From positions 1-64,000 of the forward strand of contig JAFSKJ010000036.1 of assembly GCA_017449025.1 (NCBI GenBank): DNA of 64,000 nt, written 5' to 3'. The position numbers were made by a program, and so were the translations under genes. Below, in pieces: positions 24,229 through 33,900 of this stretch. The notes under the pieces were generated by a model that was not told where the DNA came from, made no database searches, and saw only the letters and a list, made by a program, of their open reading frames with translations. Every line of letters starts with the position of its first letter. The stretch's first letter is position 1. Origin of the DNA: Prevotella sp. GTDB taxonomy: Bacteria > Bacteroidota > Bacteroidia > Bacteroidales > Bacteroidaceae.

Positions 24229-27200
24229 TTATCTGATGTTGACTGTCTCGCTCTCGAAGTTGCGTCCGCCCTGCATCCTTACTACGTAGAGTCCGGGCTG
24301 CACGCCGAGGTTGCTGACAGCGGCGCGTACCTGTCCGCGCTGTGCCTCGAACGAGCCTACGAACACACCTCCCACGGTGTAGACCGAGCAGCTTACAAGT
24401 TCGTCGGCTGACAGGCGACCGATGCCTGCCGAGGCGTCGTCGGTAACCTTCAGTATGCCTGTCTTGGCACTAACGCCGGAAGTATCCCAGTAGAGGCCGG
24501 CGGGCAGCTGAGGCAGGCTGAACGAGGGTGTGCCAGTGAACTGGTCGGTGGTCCAAAGCACGAACTCGTCGTTAAGATTCGGTGTGTAGTCGTCCACAAG
24601 CTCCACCTTTAGAGTACCGTTCAGTGTGAGCATGTCGGGCTGCAGCTGCGACTGCTTCTTGTCGCTGAAGATGAAGGTAAGCGTTCCGCCCTCTTTGACG
24701 GTGAGCATGCCAGTGGTGCGTATGTTGCCGGGGGTGGTCTCGTTGGCGTATGAGCCGCAGAGTTTCAGCTCGCCGCCGCTCTCTACGTTGACCTTTGCCA
24801 GACGTCCCTGTCCCACTATGCGTCCTGACTTGCGAACAGTGGTAAGGTTGTTGCCGTTGACGTAAGTAGCCAACTTGGAGTCGCTGAACGACACCACGCC
24901 GTCTTCAACCACCATTACTCCGTTGATCTTTCCTAATGTCATGATGGTCATCTTGCCGGCACCGCGCTTTATCAGGGGCGATGCAGACACGCTGATGGTA
25001 CCGCCGTAGTCGTCCTTGCGCTCTGAGGTGACACCAATCTCAGTGGTCAGGAAGAAGTCGTCGCCGTTGCCGCCGAGAATCCAGTAGCCGGAACCTGTCA
25101 GCGTGCCAGCGCCGGAAACCTTTCCTACGGCAAAGTCGTTGCCGCCGTTGCTGCAGAGCACTCCCGACTGAACATTGAGCGTGGCATTGGGAAGGCCATA
25201 CTTGTTCTGGAAGTCGAAGCCCGGCTGATAGCTCTTCTTGTTCTGGCGGTTCATCTTGCCCACGCTGACGGTGCCTGTGAACTGGCTCCAGTCGCCCTGC
25301 CAGTAGCAGCGCACACCGCCCGTGTACACATTGAACGTACCGGCACCTGTCAGCTTGCCCTTATAGACACCGCGGAAGGAACCGTAGAACGTGCCCTTCA
25401 GTCCCTGCTCCACCACGAAGTTGGAGTTGTTGGTAATGCCGGAGCCACCTTCCATGTTGGCTCCCCAGAGTGTACCGCCCTGGAACTCAACGGTGGCTGG
25501 CAGCTGGTCAATGTTGTTGTTGTCTACTGAGTTGACAGTTCCCGCCTTGACAATCAGCTTCGAGTAAGTGTTGCCTATGCCTGTCGACAGCGTACCTGCT
25601 CCACTCTTGGTGAGAACAGCGCCCGGACCCTTTATGCCCTTGTTGATGGTAAACGAAATGTTGGAGGGCACGTCGAGGGCTACATTGCCGCTGACGTTGA
25701 AGGGCTGGTCGGTTATGATGGGCTGGCTTATGCTGAGCGTTGCTCCGTCGTTCAGCGTGATGGACTGCTTGGCGTCGCCCAATGCTCCGTAGGTCATGCC
25801 GGTATTGTTGCCAAGAGCATTGACCACCACGGTGCCCCCGTTGATGGTGGTCGGGCCGAGGCGGTTCTCGTTGGTGATGGTGAGCCTGGCCTGGCCGTTC
25901 TTGGTGAGGGTGGGATTGCCAAGTATGCTGTCGCCCTGGAGCACGTAGGCCTTGGCATCGTTGTTGAAGGTGATGCTCTTTGGCGACACTGCGCCCTTGA
26001 CATTCACTGTGGGCGATGCTGCCGTGTCATCAAAGATGATGTCGTCGCCAATGCCAGCGTAGTCGGCCACACCGTTGTTAAGGAAGTTCTTGGTGGTTGC
26101 CAAATCCCAGATATTGTTGCTTGATGTGCCGTTCCATACAACGGATGCCGGTTCGCGAATGTCGTCGATGGAGATGTAGAGCTTGCCATCCTCATGCTGC
26201 AGCACGAAGCGCTTTCCGCTGATGCCCTCCACGAGTATGGAGCTGATGTCGCCCGTTATCTCAGCCACATTGCCTAAGAGATGTTTTCCTGCAGGCACCT
26301 CGCCTGATGTGCGTATCTCAAAGACAGGAGTCTTGTACTTGGGTCCGAAATCCCACGTCTTGACCTCTATGGCGAGGGTGCTGGCGTTGAGCTGGTCGAA
26401 ATCGGTGCCATTAACGTCGAACACCACGCGCGAGCCGAAGCCCAAGCTGAGCGTAGAAGCAGTGATGCTGCCTGTCTTGCCGTCGCCGCCGGGATAGATG
26501 GTGGCATTATAGTCGGCCTTCAGTCCTCCGAGGAACTTGCCGCCGTCGGATATGAGCGACGTGTGGCGGTTGAGCCATACAGGCGACGACTCCATGGTGC
26601 CATCGAACATCAGCGTGCCGTTCCACACGTTGGTCTCGCCGGTATGCTTCTCCACTACGTTGGGCAGCTCAAGTATTCCCTCACCCTGCTTCACTATGCG
26701 TGTGGCACCGGTGAAGGCACCGCCGGTAAGCTTTGTGGTGAAAGTCTCTACAGTGCGGGCTGGCGACTTGGGAGTAGCGTATGTTGCCTGCTGGGCACCG
26801 CTGCCCTTCACCCACGCGGGCGCGTTTACTGTTAATATATAAGGTGATGCGCCGTCCTCCACGGCAATGGTCTTGTTCTCATAGCCGGAAACGAGCAGGT
26901 GGTCGGTGGTGGTCCCGATAGAGCCTGTCACCTCGGTGCGGCCTTCTAAGATGAGGGGCGGCGGAGCCACGGTGATGCCCTCCAAATTGCCAAGGAAGAA
27001 GCTGGTGTGAGGGGGCTGGTTGTAGCCTACGCACTGCCAGGCCATGGCATTGCGGTACTGATGGTCGTTCCACAGGGTGTAGATGTCATAATCGGTGGCG
27101 TATGTCGTAACATAGATGCGCAAAGCCGAGTTGTCAGCCGTTCGCAGCACCATCTCCTCTCGCCAGTCGCCCAGTATGTCGCCCTGCGCCGAGGGGTTGC

Positions 27201-28872
27201 ACTTTGTCCAGTTGTTTGATATGCCCTCGAAATTGGTGATGACCGAACCGCCCCATTTGAATATGGTGCCCGGGCGGTTGGCGCCGTTCTTCGAGTTGAA
27301 TATCTCGTCGAGCAGGTCGCCATCCCAGTATATGCGGTTATTGAGGTTGGCATACGAGCCAGACATGGCATCGCCGTTGGTGTTTACAATCTTGTCGCAC
27401 GACAGGCCGATGACTCCCGAGCTGACCGAACGGCCCTGGCTGCCGGGATAGAGGTCGGTGAAGTTGCCGGCCAGGGAGCGTCCGTCGTCGCCGCCGTCGC
27501 TCTTGCGGTAGTAGAGTTCGCCGGTGGTGGCGTTCCAGTAGCTGTTACCCTGTGAACCCTCCTGACAGGTGAATTGCTCCAGTCCCCAGCGGTAGGGGTC
27601 CAGGTCGCCGCAGTGCTGTGCGTCGCCGTGTCCCAGTCCTGTTGTGGCAAGGCCGTAGCCTGTATCGTCGAGTATCATCGAGCCATAGACAATCTCGTCG
27701 CGTCCGTCCATGTCTACGTCGGCTATTGAGAAGTTATGGAATCCGTTGCCGAACCAGGGCGAACGAGAATCGTAGCAGTTCCAGCGCCATGTGACGGTGA
27801 GCTTGTGGGTAGCGGGGTCCACGTCGAGAGCACAGGCCTTGTGGCGGGTGTAGCATCCGCGTCCGAGGAAGATGCTCGGCTTGCGTCCGTCAATGTAGGG
27901 TGCCCCGAAGTAGTGCTTCTGCATGCGGTGTCCCAGGTCTCCCCAGACGTTGGCGTCGCCCTTGGTCTCGTTGGCCTCGAACTGCGGAAGCGGGTAAGCT
28001 TCTGGAGTCCAGTTCTCAGAGCCGTCCCAGCCGTAAGGCTCGCCCGTCTCGCCGTTGAGATAGAGCAGGTACTCGTTGCCCACGCCCATATATTCGGGGC
28101 GGTCCTTGCCGTCGAAACCGGCCTTCATGTCGCCAATGTTGATGGTCTTGCCTGTGGCCGTATGGATAATCATGTTGTCGGCACCACGCATAATCATCTC
28201 TGCCTTGCCGTCCATGTCCCAGTCGTAGCCTATCATGTCCCACTGCTCGTCGGCGGCGGCCATGAGCATCGGGCCGAGGTCAATCCACCACAGGCGCTGG
28301 CCGTTGATCTTGTAGCACTCGTAGAGGTTGAAGTCGGTATGGTTAGATGCGATGCGCAGGTTCCCCTTGTTGTTGTTGCGCTTGACAATGAACTCGCAGA
28401 CGCCGTCGCCGTCGACATCGGCCAGCGACACGTCGTTCAGAGTGTAGCCGCTGGTGGTGGTATCGCTGCCACCGCTGTTGCCTGCCACTGAGTTGCCAAT
28501 AGTCTTGCCATCGCGGTTCACCACAGGCTGAACCTTAACGTCGAGCCAGGCATTCTGCCATGCCTGCACCTCGGCACTGCGGGGCTGAACCACCCCGCGC
28601 ACAACAGCCTCGACGCTGTACTTGCTCGAAGCCGAGCCGCCCGCGTCCTTGTAGTTCGATGCCACAAGGTCCTTGGCCACCAGCGTTCCGTCGCGATACA
28701 GGTTATACTTTGTGTCGTAGTACTCTGAGCCGAACTTGCGCCAGCTAACCAAATAGGAGGTTCCCGTGGGTACGGCCACAATGCCACGGTCAATCTTGTC
28801 TGTCACACGCTGGGCGTGAGCTACGGCAGATGTCAGCCCTGCAAGGGCGAGAATGAGAAATAGTCTTTTCAT
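24229..28872 (-). CDS. PL11-family rhamnogalacturonan lyase fused to autotransporter-type beta-helix repeats
   Basis: 1547 aa from ATG 28872. Signal peptide, then a PL11 seven-bladed propeller domain (about 20-640) with LADVDGDGVCEFIVKR, IGYDWDMDGKAEMIMRG, DILGDWREEMVLR and YRNAMAWQCVGYNQPPH. Residues about 690-1460 are beta-solenoid sequence with autotransporter-associated strand repeats, such as IVKQGEGILELPN, LTKSGAGTLSTG, LTGAGTFNVYTGG and IKRGAGKMTIM. The last 80 residues (SVYTVGGVFVGSF ... GLYVVRMQGG) resemble a type A sorting tail for type IX secretion. PL11 enzymes cleave the rhamnogalacturonan-I backbone. This copy diverges from its neighbours at the MCKTAPGSKDG motif, so the substrate may differ. 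Other lyases of the family are about 600-800 aa. Confidence 0.85.
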   Translation of the reverse strand: MKRLFLILALAGLTSAVAHAQRVTDKIDRGIVAVPTGTSYLVSWRKFGSEYYDTKYNLYRDGTLVAKDLVASNYKDAGGSASSKYSVEAVVRGVVQPRSAEVQAWQNAWLDVKVQPVVNRDGKTIGNSVAGNSGGSDTTTSGYTLNDVSLADVDGDGVCEFIVKRNNNKGNLRIASNHTDFNLYECYKINGQRLWWIDLGPMLMAAADEQWDMIGYDWDMDGKAEMIMRGADNMIIHTATGKTINIGDMKAGFDGKDRPEYMGVGNEYLLYLNGETGEPYGWDGSENWTPEAYPLPQFEANETKGDANVWGDLGHRMQKHYFGAPYIDGRKPSIFLGRGCYTRHKACALDVDPATHKLTVTWRWNCYDSRSPWFGNGFHNFSIADVDMDGRDEIVYGSMILDDTGYGLATTGLGHGDAQHCGDLDPYRWGLEQFTCQEGSQGNSYWNATTGELYYRKSDGGDDGRSLAGNFTDLYPGSQGRSVSSGVIGLSCDKIVNTNGDAMSGSYANLNNRIYWDGDLLDEIFNSKNGANRPGTIFKWGGSVITNFEGISNNWTKCNPSAQGDILGDWREEMVLRTADNSALRIYVTTYATDYDIYTLWNDHQYRNAMAWQCVGYNQPPHTSFFLGNLEGITVAPPPLILEGRTEVTGSIGTTTDHLLVSGYENKTIAVEDGASPYILTVNAPAWVKGSGAQQATYATPKSPARTVETFTTKLTGGAFTGATRIVKQGEGILELPNVVEKHTGETNVWNGTLMFDGTMESSPVWLNRHTSLISDGGKFLGGLKADYNATIYPGGDGKTGSITASTLSLGFGSRVVFDVNGTDFDQLNASTLAIEVKTWDFGPKYKTPVFEIRTSGEVPAGKHLLGNVAEITGDISSILVEGISGKRFVLQHEDGKLYISIDDIREPASVVWNGTSSNNIWDLATTKNFLNNGVADYAGIGDDIIFDDTAASPTVNVKGAVSPKSITFNNDAKAYVLQGDSILGNPTLTKNGQARLTITNENRLGPTTINGGTVVVNALGNNTGMTYGALGDAKQSITLNDGATLSISQPIITDQPFNVSGNVALDVPSNISFTINKGIKGPGAVLTKSGAGTLSTGIGNTYSKLIVKAGTVNSVDNNNIDQLPATVEFQGGTLWGANMEGGSGITNNSNFVVEQGLKGTFYGSFRGVYKGKLTGAGTFNVYTGGVRCYWQGDWSQFTGTVSVGKMNRQNKKSYQPGFDFQNKYGLPNATLNVQSGVLCSNGGNDFAVGKVSGAGTLTGSGYWILGGNGDDFFLTTEIGVTSERKDDYGGTISVSASPLIKRGAGKMTIMTLGKINGVMVVEDGVVSFSDSKLATYVNGNNLTTVRKSGRIVGQGRLAKVNVESGGELKLCGSYANETTPGNIRTTGMLTVKEGGTLTFIFSDKKQSQLQPDMLTLNGTLKVELVDDYTPNLNDEFVLWTTDQFTGTPSFSLPQLPAGLYWDTSGVSAKTGILKVTDDASAGIGRLSADELVSCSVYTVGGVFVGSFEAQRGQVRAAVSNLGVQPGLYVVRMQGGRNFESETVNIR

Positions 28873-28903
28873 TGTTTTAGTCCTTAGTAAATCCATTTCG
28901 GTG

Positions 28904-28933
28904 CAAAGGTACAAATAAAAACACAAATAACAA
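28904..28933 (-). promoter_or_regulatory. Promoter of the large PL11 gene
   Basis: Minus-strand TTG (28931-28933) and TACCTTTG (28904-28911), 19-base spacer, 32 bases before the start codon at 28872. Confidence 0.65.
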
Positions 28934-28985
28934 CATAAATAAATAACTTAATTGCTGTAATTTTTGTCATTTGGCCAAGATTTGT

Positions 28986-29016
28986 TTTGAGGTTTACATA
29001 TTAATTAGTAACTTTG
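28986..29016 (+). promoter_or_regulatory. Promoter of the tandem PL11 lyase genes
   Basis: TTTTG (28985-28989) and TAACTTTG (29009-29016), 19-base spacer, 37 bases before ATG 29053. It faces away from the promoter at 28904-28933; no binding-site symmetry for a regulator was recognised between them. Confidence 0.65.
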
Positions 29017-29052
29017 CGCCCAGACTGACAAATACTAATTCAACTAAAACCA

Positions 29053-31509
29053 ATGAAGAAGAAGAACTTTACCATGACATGTATGGTACTGGCTGCCATG
29101 CTGGCAGTGAATGCCCAGAACACACCGGTGTCGCAGATGGAACGGTTAGGACGCGGCGTCGTGGCTGTCCCTGCAAAATCGGGCAACGGCAATCTCGTCA
29201 GTTGGCGACTCCTTGGCACCGACGACCAGAACACCACAACCTTCGACGTGATCAGAAACGGCAACGTGATAAAGACAGGGCTCACCGTCACCAACTTCTG
29301 GGACACTGGCGGTAACAACTCGTCGACATACCAGATAGTAACACGGGTGAACGGAAAGGAAATGTCTACCACCGATGCCGTCAAGAGCTGGGGAAAGGCG
29401 TGGCTTAAAATTCCCCTCGACCGCCCGGCCACAGGCTCTCAGGGAGGCACATACTCACCCAACGACTGCTCAGTGGGCGACGTTGACGGCGACGGCGAGT
29501 ACGAGATATTCGTGAAGTGGGACCCCTCGAACGCCAAGGACAACTCTCAGAGCGGAATCACCGACAACGTTTACATTGATTGCTACAAGCTCGACGGCAC
29601 CAAGCTGTGGCGCATAGACTTGGGAAGGCACATCAGGGCCGGTGCCCACTACACACAGTTCCAGGTGTACGACTATGATGGCGACGGCCGCGCAGAGATT
29701 ATGTGCAAGACGGCTCCCGGCTCAAAGGACGGCACTGGCAACTACGTGAACCAGGCAGCTACCGACGACAAGATAAAGGCTGCATCGAACACCAAGAGCT
29801 GGGTAAGCTCTGCCGGGCGCATCGACGGCGGACAGGAGTACCTCACCGTGTTCGAGGGCTTGACGGGCAAGGCCGTCCACACCATTGCCTACAACCCCAA
29901 CCGCAGCGCGAAGTCGGAACTGAGCGAGGCTGCCGGCACCTTCAACTGGGATGACCGCAGCGGCAAGAGCGACTACGGCAGCTACGGCAACCGCGGCGAG
30001 CGATACTTGGCAGCAACGGCCTACTTGGACGGCCCCGACAAGAACCCCTCAGCCATCTTTAGCAGAGGATACTACACTTTCGCCTACATCTGGGCCGTTG
30101 ACTTCGACGGGCAGATGCTGCACCCGCGATGGCTGCACCGCTCCGACTCTCAAACCAAGTACAGCGTGGTGAGCTACGATGCCGACGGCAAAGGCTCAAC
30201 GCAGACATACACGCCGAAGGCACCGACAAGAGGCAGCGGAAGCCGCACCATGTACGGCAACGGCAACCACAACATGTCGGTGGCCGACGTCGACGGCGAC
30301 GGGCGCGACGAGATAATCTGGGGGTCGGCAACGCTGAACAGCGACGGTACCGTGCGCTACGCAACAGGATTCGGACACGGCGACGCCATACACGTGGGAA
30401 AGATGATTCCTGGCAAGGAGGGCATGCAGGTGTTCCAGATACACGAGGGCAACGGCTACGGCTGGGACCTGCACGATGCCGACACAGGCGAGGTTCTATT
30501 CTCGGCCACAGGCTCCAGCGACAACGGGCGCGGCGTGGCAGCCCAACTTACGTCGAAGAGCCAGGAGTGGTGGTTCAGCTCTGCCAACGACCGCCAACAG
30601 CGCAGCAGCGTCACCGGCGCGGTGGCTTCTGCCAAGAGCGGCTCAATGAACTTCCGCATCTACTGGGACGGCACCACGCAGGACGCACTCCTCGACGGAA
30701 GCAAGGTGGACAAATACGTTGACAGCAGCAACAGCTTCACACGCTTAGTGACCTTCAGCAACCCCAGCTCCACCTGCAACGGAACGAAGAACACCCCCAA
30801 CCTGCTGGCCGACATCCTCGGCGACTGGCGCGAGGAAATCATTCTCCACAGCGTGAGCGACAGCGAGACCTACCTCGGCATCTATACTTCAAACTACACT
30901 ACCCCATACCCCGTCCCGACACTCATGCACGACCACACCTACCGCATGGCCGTGTGCTGGCAGAACACCGCCTACAACCAGCCGCCCCACCTTGGCTATA
31001 ACCTGGCCGAGACCATGCTGCCCACCTTCTACGGCGACGGCTTTGCCATCGGCGACGGCGCAAACAAAGAGATAGAGGCATCGAGAGGAGCAGAGTTCCA
31101 CCTTACTGTGCCTGTACGCAACGCCAAGGCCATACTCCTCAACAGCTCCATAATGCCCGACGGCACCAAGAAGAGCTATCTACCCCCCGAAGGGTTCACA
31201 TGCGAACAAACTGCCGACAAGCGCAGCTTCACCATCTTAGGCACGCCGGAGATGGAGGGCGACTATGTGTTCAACGTCAAGCTGACAGGCCTGGGCGACG
31301 AGGTAGTCTACCAGTCGATAACCCTGCACGTTAAGACAGCCACCTTCGGAATAAGTGGCTTGGAGTCGGCAAAAGCAGTGAAGACCACCATCTACGACGC
31401 CGCCGGCCACCGCCGGCCCGCCACCAGCACCAACAGCCTGCCGAGAGGCATCTACATGGTTAAGGAGGAAACCGCCGAAGGCAGCATAACCCGCAAAGTG
31501 ATAAAGTAA
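29053..31509 (+). CDS. Rhamnogalacturonan lyase, PL11 family
   Basis: 818 aa. Signal peptide (about 1-22), then the PL11 catalytic propeller (about 25-660) with the calcium-binding blades seen as VGDVDGDGEYEIFVKW near 140, YDYDGDGRAEIMCKTAPG near 210, VADVDGDGRDEIIWG near 415 and LGDWREEIILH near 590, and the family end motif QNTAYNQPPHLGY near 640. It would cut rhamnogalacturonan I by beta-elimination, probably at the cell surface or in the periplasm. A further beta domain (about 670-765) and a short tail (YDAAGHRRP ... RGIYMVKEE ... KVIK) follow, resembling a sorting signal. The next lyase starts 13 bases after its stop. Confidence 0.93.
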   Translation: MKKKNFTMTCMVLAAMLAVNAQNTPVSQMERLGRGVVAVPAKSGNGNLVSWRLLGTDDQNTTTFDVIRNGNVIKTGLTVTNFWDTGGNNSSTYQIVTRVNGKEMSTTDAVKSWGKAWLKIPLDRPATGSQGGTYSPNDCSVGDVDGDGEYEIFVKWDPSNAKDNSQSGITDNVYIDCYKLDGTKLWRIDLGRHIRAGAHYTQFQVYDYDGDGRAEIMCKTAPGSKDGTGNYVNQAATDDKIKAASNTKSWVSSAGRIDGGQEYLTVFEGLTGKAVHTIAYNPNRSAKSELSEAAGTFNWDDRSGKSDYGSYGNRGERYLAATAYLDGPDKNPSAIFSRGYYTFAYIWAVDFDGQMLHPRWLHRSDSQTKYSVVSYDADGKGSTQTYTPKAPTRGSGSRTMYGNGNHNMSVADVDGDGRDEIIWGSATLNSDGTVRYATGFGHGDAIHVGKMIPGKEGMQVFQIHEGNGYGWDLHDADTGEVLFSATGSSDNGRGVAAQLTSKSQEWWFSSANDRQQRSSVTGAVASAKSGSMNFRIYWDGTTQDALLDGSKVDKYVDSSNSFTRLVTFSNPSSTCNGTKNTPNLLADILGDWREEIILHSVSDSETYLGIYTSNYTTPYPVPTLMHDHTYRMAVCWQNTAYNQPPHLGYNLAETMLPTFYGDGFAIGDGANKEIEASRGAEFHLTVPVRNAKAILLNSSIMPDGTKKSYLPPEGFTCEQTADKRSFTILGTPEMEGDYVFNVKLTGLGDEVVYQSITLHVKTATFGISGLESAKAVKTTIYDAAGHRRPATSTNSLPRGIYMVKEETAEGSITRKVIK

Positions 31510-31522
31510 AAACATAAACGAC

Positions 31523-33880
31523 ATGAAACTAACCCAAAAAACAACATTGGCAGCCATGATGCTGACTGCAGCCATCACCGCAGCAGCACAGTGGACTCCA
31601 AAGAGCCAGATGGAACGCCTTGACCGCGGCGTGGTGGCCGTGCCAGCCATCCCCGGCAACTTCATCTCCTGGCGCCTGTTAGGCACGGAGAACAAAGACG
31701 CCACCAAGTTCACACTTTTGAGAAACGGCGAGACGATAGCCCAGGACCTGAGCGTGACAAACTATCTCGACCGCAATGGCGACGCATCCTCAGTCTACGA
31801 GCTGCAGACAACGGTCGGCGGCAACGTCACCGAGCGTCACGAGGACATCAAGCCTTGGGCAAAGAAGTATCTCTCGCTGAAACTCGACCGTCCGGAGGGA
31901 GGCATCCACAAGACCTGGGGCGACGACAAGAACCGCTCCAAGGGCACCAACGTGCCATACTCCTACTACCCCAACGACATGTCGGTGGGCGATGTTGACG
32001 GCGACGGCCAGTACGAGCTGTTCCTGAAGTGGGAGTCTACTCACGCCCAGGACAACTCATACAGCCTGGGGTACACAGGCAACACCTACATAGACTGCTA
32101 CAAGGTGAACCAGCAGACTGGCTCGTATGAGCGCCTGTGGCGCATCGACCTCGGGCAGAACATCCGCGATGGTGCCCACTATACGCAGTTCATGGTCTAC
32201 GACTTCGACGGCGACGGCCGCGCAGAGATGATGTGCAAGACGGCCACCGGCTCGAAGGACGGACAAGGCAACTACGTGAACCAGGCCGCTACCGATGCCA
32301 CCATCAAGAGCCACGCCAACGACAAGGACTACCGCAACTCCAGCGGGCACATACTCAGCGGCCCTGAATATCTCACAGTATTCAACGGTCTCACCGGTGC
32401 TGCCATCCACACCACATGGTATCTGCCGGGCCGCGCCGGCACTGGCAGCAAGCTGCCGTCGGGCAACAATGCCACCGAGGGCGGCTCGGAGCTGGGCAAG
32501 GTGAGCACCTTCCCCAGCGGCTTCTGGGGCGACAACTACGGCGGCCGCTCCGAGCGCTTCCTCGGAGCCGTGGCCTACGTGAACGGCGCCGACAAGCCAG
32601 CCTGCGGCATCTTCTGCCGCGGATACTACACACAGGCATACGTGTGGGCTGTAAGCTTCGACGGCACGCGACTGCACACCGAATGGCTGCACGCATCGCC
32701 CACGGCGACACAGTCGCTGGTGTTCACCAGCAAGCCCGCCGAGGGACAGGTGGGCGTGAAGATAACCGTCGACGGCGACGAGCTGACACGCACGCCGCTG
32801 AAGACTGCTGCTCCCAACACGGGCGGCGTGAAGGCCTCGGACAGCAACGGCGGCATTGCAGGCAGCAACACACTCTACGGCAACGGCAACCACAACATCA
32901 GCGTGGCCGACGTTGACGGCGACGGCTGCGACGAGATACTGTGGGGAGCAGCAGCCCTGAACAACGACGGATACCTGCTCTATGCCACTGGCTACGGCCA
33001 CGGCGACGCCATGCATGTGGGCAAGATGATTGCCGACAGCACCGACCTGTATGTCTTCGACGTACATGAGGAGAAGCTCAGCGCCGCACACGGCTCCTGG
33101 GACCTGCACAACGCACGCACGGGCCGCGTAATCTGGCACGGCGGGTCGGCAGATGCCGACAACGGCCGGGGAATGGCAGCGGCCATGACAGCCATGCGCG
33201 GATACCAGTTCTGGTCGAGCGACGAGCGCAACCCGCGTTCCGCTATCACAGGCAAGACCATCATACAGAAGTCGTGTGCGGTGAACTTCCGCATCTACTG
33301 GGACGGCACCTGCTACGACCAGCTGCTCGACGGCTCCTACCAGTACAACAAGGGAGCAGGCATCGATGCCGTCTGGGACCAGGCCAGCTACGCCAACCCT
33401 ACCATACAGAAGTGGGACGGCTCGGCGTTCAAGGATGTGATAAAGTTCAACAGCACAACATACAACAACGCACAGACAGCCAACTACACCAAGGCCACGC
33501 CCTGCCTGCAGGCCGACCTCTTCGGCGACTGGCGCGAGGAGCTTATAATGTGGAACAAGAACGACTCTACCGAGATTATGATCTTCACCACCTGGACACC
33601 CACCACCTACGCCGTGCCCACGCTGATGCACGACCACACCTACCGCATGGGCATAGCCTGGCAGAACACGGCCTACAACCAGCCGCCCCACTTGGGCTAT
33701 TTCCTTCCCGACTACATCAACGGCAAGATCGACATCAGCGGCGGAGTGGAGTCGCTGTTTACCGATGAGCGCACGCCCCAGCAGTTCTTCGACCTTCAGG
33801 GCCGCCGCCACGAAGCATTAAAGCCCGGCCTGAATATCATCAGGCAGGGAGGCAAGGTAATAAAGGTCATTGGGAAATAG
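31523..33880 (+). CDS. Rhamnogalacturonan lyase, PL11 family, second tandem copy
   Basis: 785 aa, closely related to the preceding gene over the propeller domain: VGDVDGDGQYELFLKW, YDFDGDGRAEMMCKTATG, VADVDGDGCDEILWG, FGDWREELIMW and QNTAYNQPPHLGY. Signal peptide at the N-terminus. It lacks the extra beta domain of its neighbour and ends FFDLQGRRHEALKPGLNIIR then KVIKVIGK, a short tail type shared by other secreted proteins in this window. Same transcript as the upstream lyase. The two probably differ in side-chain tolerance or endo/exo preference, which the sequence cannot decide. Confidence 0.93.
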   Translation: MKLTQKTTLAAMMLTAAITAAAQWTPKSQMERLDRGVVAVPAIPGNFISWRLLGTENKDATKFTLLRNGETIAQDLSVTNYLDRNGDASSVYELQTTVGGNVTERHEDIKPWAKKYLSLKLDRPEGGIHKTWGDDKNRSKGTNVPYSYYPNDMSVGDVDGDGQYELFLKWESTHAQDNSYSLGYTGNTYIDCYKVNQQTGSYERLWRIDLGQNIRDGAHYTQFMVYDFDGDGRAEMMCKTATGSKDGQGNYVNQAATDATIKSHANDKDYRNSSGHILSGPEYLTVFNGLTGAAIHTTWYLPGRAGTGSKLPSGNNATEGGSELGKVSTFPSGFWGDNYGGRSERFLGAVAYVNGADKPACGIFCRGYYTQAYVWAVSFDGTRLHTEWLHASPTATQSLVFTSKPAEGQVGVKITVDGDELTRTPLKTAAPNTGGVKASDSNGGIAGSNTLYGNGNHNISVADVDGDGCDEILWGAAALNNDGYLLYATGYGHGDAMHVGKMIADSTDLYVFDVHEEKLSAAHGSWDLHNARTGRVIWHGGSADADNGRGMAAAMTAMRGYQFWSSDERNPRSAITGKTIIQKSCAVNFRIYWDGTCYDQLLDGSYQYNKGAGIDAVWDQASYANPTIQKWDGSAFKDVIKFNSTTYNNAQTANYTKATPCLQADLFGDWREELIMWNKNDSTEIMIFTTWTPTTYAVPTLMHDHTYRMGIAWQNTAYNQPPHLGYFLPDYINGKIDISGGVESLFTDERTPQQFFDLQGRRHEALKPGLNIIRQGGKVIKVIGK

Positions 33881-33900
33881 GTAGTCAAGGGAGACTATAC

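Noticed and set aside
32057..33811. Open frame of 584 codons on the - strand, opposite the third lyase
   Set aside because: The + strand frame has complete PL11 motifs; the opposite frame is a by-product of its GC-rich codon use.
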